64,000 nucleotides of DNA from Pseudopedobacter sp965218985 (GTDB lineage: Bacteria > Bacteroidota > Bacteroidia > Sphingobacteriales > Sphingobacteriaceae). The notes under the pieces were generated by a model. It was given only the letters and a program-made list of their open reading frames with translations, had not been told where the DNA came from and made no database searches. Shown here piece after piece: positions 36,705 through 45,945 of this stretch; the stretch's first letter is position 1; each line of letters begins with the position of its first letter. Position numbers and translations under genes: made by a program. The stretch covers positions 1 through 64,000 of the forward strand of contig CBDCMP010000007.1 in the NCBI GenBank assembly GCA_965218985.1. Reading direction: 5' to 3'.

Positions 36705-39700
36705 TTAAAAGTTAGCATTGACACCTAAACTCACGAATTTTGGTATGGGATTTTGCCCTTGATCTATACCATATTGTAAAGTGCGGGTACCATATTGTCC
36801 AACGCCACCAAATGGAATTTCAGGATTCAATCCATCGTAATTGGTTATCGTAAATAAATTTTGAGCAGAAGCATATATCCTGATGCTGGCCACTCCTTTC
36901 AGCATGTCTTTAGGGAAGGTATAACCCAATTGAATGAGTTTATTTCTTACATACGAGCCATTCTTAATAAAGAAAGAAGAGTTATTAGAAAAATTGCCAT
37001 TTGGATCTGAAAGGCTTAATTTGGGATAAGTATTGGTACTTCCATTTCCATTCCAATAATCATTTTCTGCTCCGCTAATAAAATTATACCCATAAATTGG
37101 ATTCATCCTCACCAAATTATCATTGGCCACCTTATTCCCTATTGAGCTATAAAATTCGGTTCTGAAATCAAAGCCCTTATAGCTGACCTGCAAGGTTAAA
37201 CCCCCTGAAATTGATGGATAGGGATTGCCTATGGAAGTTCTGTCACCTAAATCAATTTTATCATCTCCATTCACATTCTGGTACATGAAATCACCAGGTT
37301 TTGCATTGGGTTGTAACACCGCTCCACTTTGGCTTTTGTAATTATCAATTTGTTGTTGATCTTGGAATACCCCTAATACCTGATAGCCATAGAATTGTCC
37401 CAAAATATCCCCTGCGGCTGTTTTTGTTCTTCTGGTAGCCTGGAAAACATCATTGGAAATTTCATCATATAAAACCTGTCCTTTCAAATCAGTGGCTTTG
37501 GTAAGGAAATGCTGTAAAGTAACACCTATGCCAAAGTTTACCTGGCCAACCTTGCTTTTATAATTTACACTTCCCTCGTAACCGCTGGTTTTCATGCTCC
37601 CTACGTTGGTATAAATGGTAGGGATATAACCCTGGGGATAACCCAACGAAGGCTGAACCGGAAGATTGAGCAACATATCTTTAGGAGATCTCCAATACTT
37701 ATCAAAAGTTAATGATAATCTATTTTTGAATAAATCGGCATCTACACCGATGGTCACATCTTCAGTGGTTTCCCATTTAATATTAGGATCTGGAACACTT
37801 GATGGAGAATAGCCATACACTCTTTCTCTGTTTCCATCAATATAGTTAACAATACCCAAGGTACTTTGATAGGCACCTACATTAGCAGGTAAATTTCCGC
37901 CAACCTGACCATACGAAGCTCTCAGTTTTAAGTAATCAACCCATGATACATTATTTTTCATGTAATTTTCGTTCGACAAAATATAAGCTCCTGAAACGGT
38001 AGGAAAATAGCCCCATCTGTTTTCTGGAGATAACAGAGAAGATCCGTCAGCTCTGAATGACGCCGCCAGGAAATAGGTGTCGTTATAATCATACTGAACT
38101 CTTGAAAAATAAGAATTCATTTTACCAAAAGGTCCTGATCCCGGCTGGAAGACACCAGTGGCATCTGCCAGGCTTGCTCCTGCAGAAACATACCGGTAAG
38201 GTTCTGAATCATAAGGAATATCCTGACGGTAAACATAAGACCTTGAATAAGTATAGTTATCGGCAGATTGCCCAACTAATATATTGAAATGATTTTTATG
38301 GAGGCTTGCCTGGTAATTTAAAGTGTTGTCTATTTGCCACCTGTAATCCTGTACTGAAGTTTGAGAAACTCCGGACACGGTATTGAATGACTGTGGAGCT
38401 ATGTAAAATTTAGGATTATAATTTGTTGTATTAGAAGTATTGTAAAAACCTGACAAGCTGGTTTTAAAAGTCAAATTTTTAATCGGCTTCACCTCCATAT
38501 AAGTTGATCCCTGAGTTCCAAAGAACTTAGTGTTTTGAAAGTTTCTGGCCATCCCAGCAAGCGGGCTGCCAATATTATTAAATTGAGAGTAAGTATATTG
38601 GCTGTATGTTGGATTGAATGCGGTAAAACTCCAGCTTGGATTGGTAGCCGCATAGGCGTTTACATCAGCAGTGGTTTGGTCTAAAGATTTATAAGGCGCA
38701 ACATTTGGCGCAATGTTCATCACAGCAAATAAACTGGCACCAGGGCCATTTCCATAATTTTCATACCGTGGAGCCAAATTAACACCTATTTTAAAAATCT
38801 TGGAAATTTCGTAGTCCATATTAAATCGGCTGGTTATTTTTTGGTAATCAGCTGATTTTCTTGGAGCATTATAAGTACTGGTCTGATCAAAGTAACCCAC
38901 ACTTCCATAAAAAGAAAGCCCTTTGCTACTGCCAGAAGCACTTATATTATAGTTATTGGTTTGGGAATTTCTTATCACTGCATCCCACCAATCTGTATTT
39001 ACGTCGGTAGCAGAAGCATAATTTGGTAAAGTTTGATTGTTATTAGCGTAAACCTGTTTATAAAAATTCACAAATTCATTTGACCCCGCCAAATTAGGTT
39101 TTACCCAATGGTTGATGCCTGAAGTACCAGTGAAATTAATCCTGGTCTTGCCTTCTCCTTTTTTGGTAGTGATTAAAATAACTCCTTCACCTCCACGGGA
39201 ACCATATATGGCGGTTGACGCGGCATCTTTTAAGACATCAACCTTTTCAATATCAGATGGGTTGATGTCATTCAATCCTCCGAAAGAGGTAACTACCCCG
39301 TCCACTACAATTAAAGGATTTGATGATCCTGTTATGGTGGTAAAACCTCTTACCAGCAATTTGGGTTGAGAACCGGGACTTCCGCCGCCCTGAAAAACCT
39401 GCAAGCCAGGAACCTTGCCCTGTAAGGCATCAGCAACATTGCTTGTAGTGGTGGGTGCAATATCTTTATTACTTACTGAAGAAATTGCAGTGGTAATGCT
39501 TTTCCTTGTAATAGTTTGGTAACCTATTACTACCGCTTCATTTAAAGTATTTGAAGCAGTTTGCATGGTTACATTGTAAACATTAGCATTGGTAACTGTA
39601 AGCTCTTTATTTTGAAAACCCAGGTAGGAAAAGGTTAGTATATCTCCATTTTTGGCACTTAATGCGAAAGCTCCATTTAAATCGGTAGCCATGCCTTTAT

Positions 39701-39845
39701 TTGTACCTTTAATTTTTACGCTCACACCTATAAGTGGTTCGCTGGAGTCATCCGTAACTTTTCCGGTAATTGTACGCTGCTGAGCATACATCACATGACA
39801 AAAGAAAAGTAATAACGGGAAAATAATTAGTGATCGTCTTTTCAT
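36705..39845 (-). CDS. SusC-family TonB-dependent transporter (pair 2)
   Basis: An outer-membrane importer of about 1046 residues. It starts at MKRRSLIIF, directly before a hydrophobic signal peptide; the longer reading adds 11 residues of poor quality. Carboxypeptidase-like domain (ITGKVTDDSSEPLIGVSVK), TonB-box-like AVVIGYQ, plug (LQGKVPGLQVFQGGGSPG) and barrel ending in VNANF. It has no STN domain, unlike SusC1, so control does not run through sigma/FecR. A promoter and shared box precede it (39876-39935). Confidence 0.92.
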   Translation of the reverse strand: MKRRSLIIFPLLLFFCHVMYAQQRTITGKVTDDSSEPLIGVSVKIKGTNKGMATDLNGAFALSAKNGDILTFSYLGFQNKELTVTNANVYNVTMQTASNTLNEAVVIGYQTITRKSITTAISSVSNKDIAPTTTSNVADALQGKVPGLQVFQGGGSPGSQPKLLVRGFTTITGSSNPLIVVDGVVTSFGGLNDINPSDIEKVDVLKDAASTAIYGSRGGEGVILITTKKGEGKTRINFTGTSGINHWVKPNLAGSNEFVNFYKQVYANNNQTLPNYASATDVNTDWWDAVIRNSQTNNYNISASGSSKGLSFYGSVGYFDQTSTYNAPRKSADYQKITSRFNMDYEISKIFKIGVNLAPRYENYGNGPGASLFAVMNIAPNVAPYKSLDQTTADVNAYAATNPSWSFTAFNPTYSQYTYSQFNNIGSPLAGMARNFQNTKFFGTQGSTYMEVKPIKNLTFKTSLSGFYNTSNTTNYNPKFYIAPQSFNTVSGVSQTSVQDYRWQIDNTLNYQASLHKNHFNILVGQSADNYTYSRSYVYRQDIPYDSEPYRYVSAGASLADATGVFQPGSGPFGKMNSYFSRVQYDYNDTYFLAASFRADGSSLLSPENRWGYFPTVSGAYILSNENYMKNNVSWVDYLKLRASYGQVGGNLPANVGAYQSTLGIVNYIDGNRERVYGYSPSSVPDPNIKWETTEDVTIGVDADLFKNRLSLTFDKYWRSPKDMLLNLPVQPSLGYPQGYIPTIYTNVGSMKTSGYEGSVNYKSKVGQVNFGIGVTLQHFLTKATDLKGQVLYDEISNDVFQATRRTKTAAGDILGQFYGYQVLGVFQDQQQIDNYKSQSGAVLQPNAKPGDFMYQNVNGDDKIDLGDRTSIGNPYPSISGGLTLQVSYKGFDFRTEFYSSIGNKVANDNLVRMNPIYGYNFISGAENDYWNGNGSTNTYPKLSLSDPNGNFSNNSSFFIKNGSYVRNKLIQLGYTFPKDMLKGVASIRIYASAQNLFTITNYDGLNPEIPFGGVGQYGTRTLQYGIDQGQNPIPKFVSLGVNANF

Positions 39846-39875
39846 AATGAAATAATCTAAGAATAATTGGATTAT

Positions 39876-39935
39876 CAAATTTACCTCAAAACAACATCAT
39901 TAAAATAGACGATTTCTCTCAAAAGATAGATTATC
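39876..39935 (-). promoter_or_regulatory. susC2 promoter with shared PUL box
   Basis: TAAATTTG (39876-39883, minus strand) matches the Bacteroidota -7 element TAnnTTTG. On the plus strand the box reads AAAATAGAC (GAC at 39908-39910), ten variable bases, then AAAAGATAGATTATC to 39935. The GAC is 25 bp from the -7 element, as in the GH43 promoter at 53469. The same box occurs in front of the two GH43 genes. Confidence 0.75.
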
Positions 39936-39974
39936 TTATGATAACTATGGAACAAGTAACAAATTAATTTTTTA

Positions 39975-40020
39975 TATAAAAAGCATCAGCCATTTCAACT
40001 GAGTTGAAAAAACTGATGCC
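39975..40020 (-). terminator. intrinsic terminator after the DUF5107-TPR gene
   Basis: GCATCAG (39983-39989) and CTGATGC (40013-40019) form the base of a long hairpin with an inner TTTCAACT/AGTTGAAA stem; on the minus strand it is followed by TTTTTATATAAA. It isolates susC2 from the upstream unit. Confidence 0.85.
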
Positions 40021-40063
40021 CAACTCTATTTTTAGAAAATTTTATAAAAGAATTGTTTTAGAC

Positions 40064-43000
40064 TTAATTAGAAGTAAATTCATCCTTATAACCCATAATC
40101 TCATTTTGTAAATTCATATGCACATTGGCACCAAAGTGTATGGCTTCTTTTTCCAACACCTGATTAAAGAGTTGTTTTGATTTTTTATATTCTTTGATCC
40201 CTAAATAACCCAGGGCAGAGATATATAAACAATGGACAATATTGTTGATGGTTAAATCACTTTCAAAGATCAATAAATCCGGTAAGGAAACTGCGAAATA
40301 ATCGATTGTGATTTTATGGTTGATATTTTGCTCTCCGTAAGCGATCAACTTTCTGAAAATAGCCTCTGCTTCCAAATTCTGACCCAATTTAATCCAGGCA
40401 CAGCCCTGGTAAAATATTTTATCCGGTTGCTGATCGTTATAAAACAAAGCCATGCCGGGTTCGCTGGATCCGATAGTTGCTTTATGCCAACATTCTTTTG
40501 CCTTTTCTTTTTGGTTTAAAGCATCGTAGTTGCAACCCAACCAGTAAAATATGTCATTTTCTTGTACCCCTACGAGCTTTCCCTCACCTAAATTTTCAGG
40601 ATAAAATTGTGCTTTCTCTAAACACTCAATAGATTGCAGATATTTTCCATCTTTATCATATCGCTTAGCAAGCTCCACCAAAGAATAGATGTATTGCTCA
40701 GATACCTTTCCTTCGCCTCCTTCCCAGGGATGAAACTTGCGAGCCATAATTAAATCATAAGCTTCCTGATAATGGCCAGTGAAATTTTTGAGTGCAGCAA
40801 TTTCCAGATAGAGGTCATCTCTTTCTATTGCAGCGGCTCTATTTTTCTCTAAAAACGCCAACCTGAACTCAGGAGATTTGTTTAACTTTTTATAAAGCTG
40901 ATCCAGCTCCATCAGAACCCTGCTGTCTTCTGGGTTTAAAGCAAAGGCTTTCTCATAAGATGATAATGCTTTTTCTCTATTCTGTCTTTTATTGTAGTAG
41001 GCCAAACCGAGGTTACGATAAGAAGTTGCGAAAGATGGGTCCAGTTTAACGGCCTCTTCCCATAAGCCAATGGCCTTATTGTATTGCTGCTTATCATAAT
41101 ACATGTTGCCCAGATAATAAAATGCTTTACCATCTTTAGGATTGTTTTTTATGGCCGCATTCAGGATTAAAACATCTTCCAGACGGTTTGGAAAACAATA
41201 TGCAGGATTTGCTTCCGAGGCATATTTTAAATGTTCATCTGCCGCTTTTTTATCATGAAGGCTTAAATAGCAATAAGCTAAATAGTAATTAATTAAGGGT
41301 TCATTCAGGTGCTCACCTGTAATCAATTGCATAAAATCTATGGCTTTTTGATAGGCTCCCATCTGAATATAATCAATGGCGTACTCTATGGCATTATGGG
41401 AAGTTCCATCACTCAGGCTTGATAATTTTTCTTTGATTTCTTTACTGTTGGATTTTCCTTCTACATCGCCACTCAAATAGCTTTCATATAAAGCAGCCAA
41501 ATTAAAACTGTCCTTCTCCAAACACTGATGAATAGTTTCAGCAGCTTTATTTTTCAAGTTTAATTGATGAAGTGCATTTATTTTGATTACGTAAGCTTTT
41601 CCATTTCTGGCATTGCGATCCAATGCCCACTCAATATGTTCTAAGCATAACTCGTAGTCTCCTCTTAAAAAATCGATCTGGGCAATGTAGAAATAGGCAG
41701 CATCCTGGAATGATTTATCCCAGGCAGCTTTAAAAAAGGCTTCGTAAGCTCCCTCGGTTTTGCTTTGGAAAAGCAAAGAAAGTCCTAAATTATAATAAGG
41801 TTCACAATTATAGGGATTTGGATTACGATCTGTAATCGTAGCTATCGCTCTCTTGAAATAAGGCTCGCTTTCTTCAAATAATCCTTTTTTAAAATACCAA
41901 AGTCCAATGGCATTATTGTTTCTGATATCTTTTGGGTCTCTTTTAATGGCTTCCAGATAATAAGGCATTGGCCGATAAGTGGCGTGCCTATATTGTTCTA
42001 AATGTTGTCCGGTCAAAAACAGTTGTTCTGTACTTGCCACTTCTTCAGGTTGCAAGGCTGGTTTTGCAGCTTCGGGCAAAGGCTCTGGATTTTCATCATC
42101 AGCAGGATCGTATTTCAATAGCTGCTTTGCATCCTTATTCAATATAAAAACTTTAAAATCTTTTAAATCTACCTGATCAGCAAATTCAATTTCTTCAACA
42201 AAAACATGTTCAGGAGATAATTCGAGGCTCTTGCTTAAGCAAACTTCTTCTCCTTTTATCAAGTTGACTTTTACCTCCTGTTTAGAGGTTACAAAAACCC
42301 TCAATACAATTTTATTTCCTTCGGCGTCGATACTCAACAACACATCTCTGGAGGCATTTTTTACAACGCCCAACTCTCTGTAAGGAAGGAAATACTGAGT
42401 AAATGTTTTCTCTTCAAAGGGTTTAAGCCAGGTAAAATCCGGTTGATTATCGGTGTAAACACCAGCCATTAATTCAATGTAAGGGCCGTCTTCGTCAGTT
42501 AAATTTCTGTCCCAGGCGATACCAAAATCGCCATTGCCCCAGGTCCATTGTTTTTTACCAGGTGAAACATGATGATCTGCCACGTGAAGCATTCCTGCCT
42601 GTATATCATGCTCGTATCCTCCCAAAAAATTATACTTAGAATTAACAGCCATATAAGAGGTGGGCACCGGTATGTTTTTGTATTTGGAAATATCCGTTCC
42701 GGGAGAATAATCCACTTTATAATAAGTTCCGGTAGCAATAGGAAAGTCAGAGACATCTCTTTTTCCGTGATCAAAAACGGCGTTTACATCTGGAGGGAAA
42801 ACAGACTGATAATGATCATGAACTTTTACCGCAGGGTTTGCCCACCATAAAAAGGTTTGAGGTGTTGCAGTGCGATTGCTTAGTTTTGCTTTAATTTCCA
42901 GATAGGCTTTATCAGGATGCAAGGTAAAACCTGCCATCCCCTTGGTATGAAACATTTTCTCTACCTCGTTTACCCAAATGGTTTTACTGCCATCTTCGTT

Positions 43001-43408
43001 TTCCTCGATGTTATATTGAACCGGCTCGTAGGTGCTTGGACGGTGATGTTGAGGCCAGTTAAATTCAATACCTCCAGAAATCCAAGGCCCACACAGGCCC
43101 ACCAAAGCAGGTTTAATGACATGGTTATAATAAATGAAATGTCGCTCTTTAATTTTATCGTAAGCCATTTGCACCCTGCCACCCAATTCTGGCAGAATCA
43201 TGATCTTTAAATATTTATTTTCTAAGAAAACACCCTCGTATTCTTTATCAACCTTTTCATCGTATATTTTTTCTATGATTGGATTGGGGTAAACTACGCC
43301 ACTACTTCCCTGATAGACACGTTTTTCGAAAAACATCGGGTTTTTATCAGGAGCTCCCACTTCATAGGTGGGAATTGAGATTTTCTCTGTCCAGATTTTT
43401 ACGCTCAT
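40064..43408 (-). CDS. DUF5107-TPR protein
   Basis: A 1114-residue protein without a signal peptide, so cytoplasmic. Residues 1-430 are a DUF5107-type, galactose-mutarotase-like beta-sandwich: ILPELGGRVQMAYDK, GPWISGGIEFNWPQHHRPST and NPDFTWLKPFEEKTFTQYF are its signature-like blocks. From about 470 to the end are many TPR-type helical repeats (YNLGLSLLFQSKTEGAYEAF, YYLGNMYYDKQQYNKAIGLWEEA, YRNLGLAYYNKRQNREKALSSYEKAF). It is 17 bp after the sugar porter and in the same operon. A role in intracellular handling of imported oligosaccharide is inferred; no activity is visible to me. Confidence 0.8.
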   Translation of the reverse strand: MSVKIWTEKISIPTYEVGAPDKNPMFFEKRVYQGSSGVVYPNPIIEKIYDEKVDKEYEGVFLENKYLKIMILPELGGRVQMAYDKIKERHFIYYNHVIKPALVGLCGPWISGGIEFNWPQHHRPSTYEPVQYNIEENEDGSKTIWVNEVEKMFHTKGMAGFTLHPDKAYLEIKAKLSNRTATPQTFLWWANPAVKVHDHYQSVFPPDVNAVFDHGKRDVSDFPIATGTYYKVDYSPGTDISKYKNIPVPTSYMAVNSKYNFLGGYEHDIQAGMLHVADHHVSPGKKQWTWGNGDFGIAWDRNLTDEDGPYIELMAGVYTDNQPDFTWLKPFEEKTFTQYFLPYRELGVVKNASRDVLLSIDAEGNKIVLRVFVTSKQEVKVNLIKGEEVCLSKSLELSPEHVFVEEIEFADQVDLKDFKVFILNKDAKQLLKYDPADDENPEPLPEAAKPALQPEEVASTEQLFLTGQHLEQYRHATYRPMPYYLEAIKRDPKDIRNNNAIGLWYFKKGLFEESEPYFKRAIATITDRNPNPYNCEPYYNLGLSLLFQSKTEGAYEAFFKAAWDKSFQDAAYFYIAQIDFLRGDYELCLEHIEWALDRNARNGKAYVIKINALHQLNLKNKAAETIHQCLEKDSFNLAALYESYLSGDVEGKSNSKEIKEKLSSLSDGTSHNAIEYAIDYIQMGAYQKAIDFMQLITGEHLNEPLINYYLAYCYLSLHDKKAADEHLKYASEANPAYCFPNRLEDVLILNAAIKNNPKDGKAFYYLGNMYYDKQQYNKAIGLWEEAVKLDPSFATSYRNLGLAYYNKRQNREKALSSYEKAFALNPEDSRVLMELDQLYKKLNKSPEFRLAFLEKNRAAAIERDDLYLEIAALKNFTGHYQEAYDLIMARKFHPWEGGEGKVSEQYIYSLVELAKRYDKDGKYLQSIECLEKAQFYPENLGEGKLVGVQENDIFYWLGCNYDALNQKEKAKECWHKATIGSSEPGMALFYNDQQPDKIFYQGCAWIKLGQNLEAEAIFRKLIAYGEQNINHKITIDYFAVSLPDLLIFESDLTINNIVHCLYISALGYLGIKEYKKSKQLFNQVLEKEAIHFGANVHMNLQNEIMGYKDEFTSN

Positions 43409-43425
43409 AAATTTTTAGATGATGA

Positions 43426-44772
43426 TTAATGTGATATAAAGTTATTTTCCAATTCTTCCAAAGTTTGTCCTTTCGTCTCTTTTACCTTTACTCTGATAAA
43501 TAAGAAGCCTAAAAAGCAAATACCTGCATATAGGTAAAACGGACCATAGGCCCCCAATACCTTAGCTAAGATTGGAAATGTGAAAACGAGTATAAAATAA
43601 GCTCCCCATAAACTCACAATGGCTATGGAAGAGGCGATCCCCCTAATTCTATTGGGGAAAATTTCGGAGATTAAGACCCAAGTAACAGGGGCAATAGATG
43701 TGGCATATAACGCTATGGCAATCAATACAAATAGAGAAATTAAATTTGCGTTGGCCTGTATGTTCAATAGATATGCCAGTGCTAAATACGCAACACTTAA
43801 TCCTAAAGATCCAATGAGCATCAACGGTTTACGGCCCAATCTATCCACCTGCCACATGGCTATAACAGTAAAACATAAATTAACAATACCAATAGCAACG
43901 GTTTCAAATAATTGCCTATCTAAGTTAGCTCCTACGGCTTCAAAAATGGTGGAAGTGTAATTAAAAACCACATTGATGCCACATAATTGTTGAAATATAG
44001 CCAAGGTGATGCCAATAACGAGTGCCGGCCGTACACTTTTCTCAAAAATCACACTGAAATTGGGTTTTTTGCTGTTGACTAAAGACTTTTCGACATCATT
44101 CACTGTGTTCTCAGCAAAACTTCCGGACCCGATTTTACTTAAGGTTTTTAAGGCTTTATCTGTAAATCCTTTTTGTATCTGCCACCTCGGGCTTTCGGGC
44201 AAGAAGATAACACCAACAAAAAATAAAGCAGAAGGTATAACGCCCAAACCAAACATCCAACGCCAGGCGTCAGGTCCGTTATCCGCTAAAAAATAATTGG
44301 ATAAATTAGTGACTAAAATTCCTATGACAATAGTTAACTGATTGATGGCTACGTTTCTCCCTCTGATGGAAGCCGGAGATATCTCCGCAATATACATGGG
44401 ACTCAACATAGAGGCCATTCCAACCCCTATCCCTGCACAAAATCTCATTACTATAAATACGGTTAAGCTAGGACTCAAGGCCATACCTATAGATGAAATG
44501 GCAAATATCAATGCAGAGAACATCAAGCCAGGCCTTCTGCCATAAGCATCAGCACTTTTACCTGCAATCAGGCAACCTATGATACAACCCAATGCCAGGG
44601 AGCCAGTTAGAAATCCCTCCCACCAGGGGTCTAATGAAAATTCTACCCGCAAAAAAGGCAATGCACCAGAAATCACTGCAAAATCAAACCCGAACAAATA
44701 ACCACCAAGAGCAGAAATAAAAGAGATAAAAAGAATGTATTTACTATTAAACAATGAGTGAGTTTGGCTCAT
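43426..44772 (-). CDS. MFS sugar porter (sugar/H+ symporter, XylE-like)
   Basis: A 448-residue inner-membrane transporter with 12 predicted spans. Sugar-porter signatures: GYLFGFDFAVISGALPFL in span 1, GRRPGLMFSA, PESPRWQ, QQLCGINVVFNYT in span 7, DRLGRKPLML, and PVTWVLISEIFPNRIRG. It imports a released monosaccharide. Operon partner is the DUF5107-TPR gene 17 bp downstream. Divergent from the AraC gene, with a 243-bp control region between. Confidence 0.88.
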   Translation of the reverse strand: MSQTHSLFNSKYILFISFISALGGYLFGFDFAVISGALPFLRVEFSLDPWWEGFLTGSLALGCIIGCLIAGKSADAYGRRPGLMFSALIFAISSIGMALSPSLTVFIVMRFCAGIGVGMASMLSPMYIAEISPASIRGRNVAINQLTIVIGILVTNLSNYFLADNGPDAWRWMFGLGVIPSALFFVGVIFLPESPRWQIQKGFTDKALKTLSKIGSGSFAENTVNDVEKSLVNSKKPNFSVIFEKSVRPALVIGITLAIFQQLCGINVVFNYTSTIFEAVGANLDRQLFETVAIGIVNLCFTVIAMWQVDRLGRKPLMLIGSLGLSVAYLALAYLLNIQANANLISLFVLIAIALYATSIAPVTWVLISEIFPNRIRGIASSIAIVSLWGAYFILVFTFPILAKVLGAYGPFYLYAGICFLGFLFIRVKVKETKGQTLEELENNFISH

Positions 44773-45015
44773 ATAATCAATTTTTTAAAATCTAAAAGGT
44801 TTATAACAGAATGTAATGGTTGATTTTACAATTCCTATCAATTACACAATATTATAAATATCATCAGATTTGGGCAATGGACTGAATAATTAATGTGATA
44901 GACAAAATTACGTTGGATTGAAATTTAGAAATCTCGCAAACAATCTATATAACACCTAAAAATATACTTATTTTAAAAAATTGATTTGATAAATAGATTT
45001 TTTTACTATTGTTAT
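44773..45015. promoter_or_regulatory. divergent promoter region of the porter and AraC genes
   Basis: AT-rich 243 bp. An ATAGAC half-match to the shared PUL box lies at 44898-44903, with GATTGAAATT ten bases on, a weak resemblance. No firm -7 element was called. Confidence 0.35.
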
Positions 45016-45921
45016 ATGAAATCTGGAAAAGGTAATTTTAAAAAGGATGGTTTTGATGGACAATGGGCTATAGTGCTTCCAAAATCCATCATCAATAAGT
45101 TTTGCTTACACAATCCATTGATCAATAAAGCTTTTATAACAGACATTGGTTATTACCCAAAAGCAAAATTTCATTACCGTGAAAGACCGCATGGTGCCGA
45201 ACAAAATATTTTGATTTACTGTGTGGAAGGAAAAGGACAGGTAACCATTGATAAAAAAAATTATGCTATTAATCCTGGGGATTTTTTTGTGATACCATTT
45301 GGGAAACCCCATTACTATGAAACCGATCCTTTAAATCCCTGGACAATCTATTGGTGTCATTTCAGAGGAGAGCAAACAGACGAGATCATCAAACAAGTAT
45401 TCCAAAAATATGGCTCCTTAAAATCCAGAATACCATTCACAGATAACCGGATTGAATTGTTTAACAAACTTTATCAGAACTTAGAAAAAGGTTATAGTTT
45501 TGAAAACATCAGCTATGTGAATTTAATTTTCCCTCAGTTTTTATCCTCCTTTTTATTTTTCGAAAAATTCAACCTCCACTTTGAGGAACATACAGAAGAT
45601 ATTATTGATGAATCTATTCAATTTATGCAAGAAAACATGCACCAATCTTTAACATTGGCCATGCTCGCACAGAACGTAAATAGTTCAGCGAGCCATTATT
45701 CTGCTGTTTTTAAAAAGAAAACCGGCTTCCCTCCTATAGAATACTTAAATCATCTAAAGATACAGAAGGCCTGTCAGTTCTTGCAGTTTACAGCATTAAG
45801 GATCAAAGAAATAGCATTTAAAGTTGGCTTTGAAGATCAGTACTATTTTTCTAGGCTATTTGCTAAAACCATGGGGTTTTCTCCATCAGAATATAGGGAG
45901 CAACGAAGTTCTGTTCAATAG
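45016..45921 (+). CDS. AraC-family transcriptional regulator
   Basis: A 301-residue regulator with an N-terminal cupin sensor (GKGQVTIDKKNYAINPGDFF and IPFGKPHYYETD) and a C-terminal double helix-turn-helix (SLTLAMLAQNVNSSASHYSAVFKKK-type and RIKEIAFKVGFEDQYYFSRLF, ending FSPSEYRE). Start taken at the ATG (MKSGKGNF); the longer reading uses TTG. Probably senses a sugar and controls the porter operon or the genes with the shared box. It is followed after 24 bp by the 817-residue secreted protein, so the two may be co-transcribed. Confidence 0.88.
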   Translation: MKSGKGNFKKDGFDGQWAIVLPKSIINKFCLHNPLINKAFITDIGYYPKAKFHYRERPHGAEQNILIYCVEGKGQVTIDKKNYAINPGDFFVIPFGKPHYYETDPLNPWTIYWCHFRGEQTDEIIKQVFQKYGSLKSRIPFTDNRIELFNKLYQNLEKGYSFENISYVNLIFPQFLSSFLFFEKFNLHFEEHTEDIIDESIQFMQENMHQSLTLAMLAQNVNSSASHYSAVFKKKTGFPPIEYLNHLKIQKACQFLQFTALRIKEIAFKVGFEDQYYFSRLFAKTMGFSPSEYREQRSSVQ

Positions 45922-45945
45922 TTTCACAACCAATTACATACTGAT

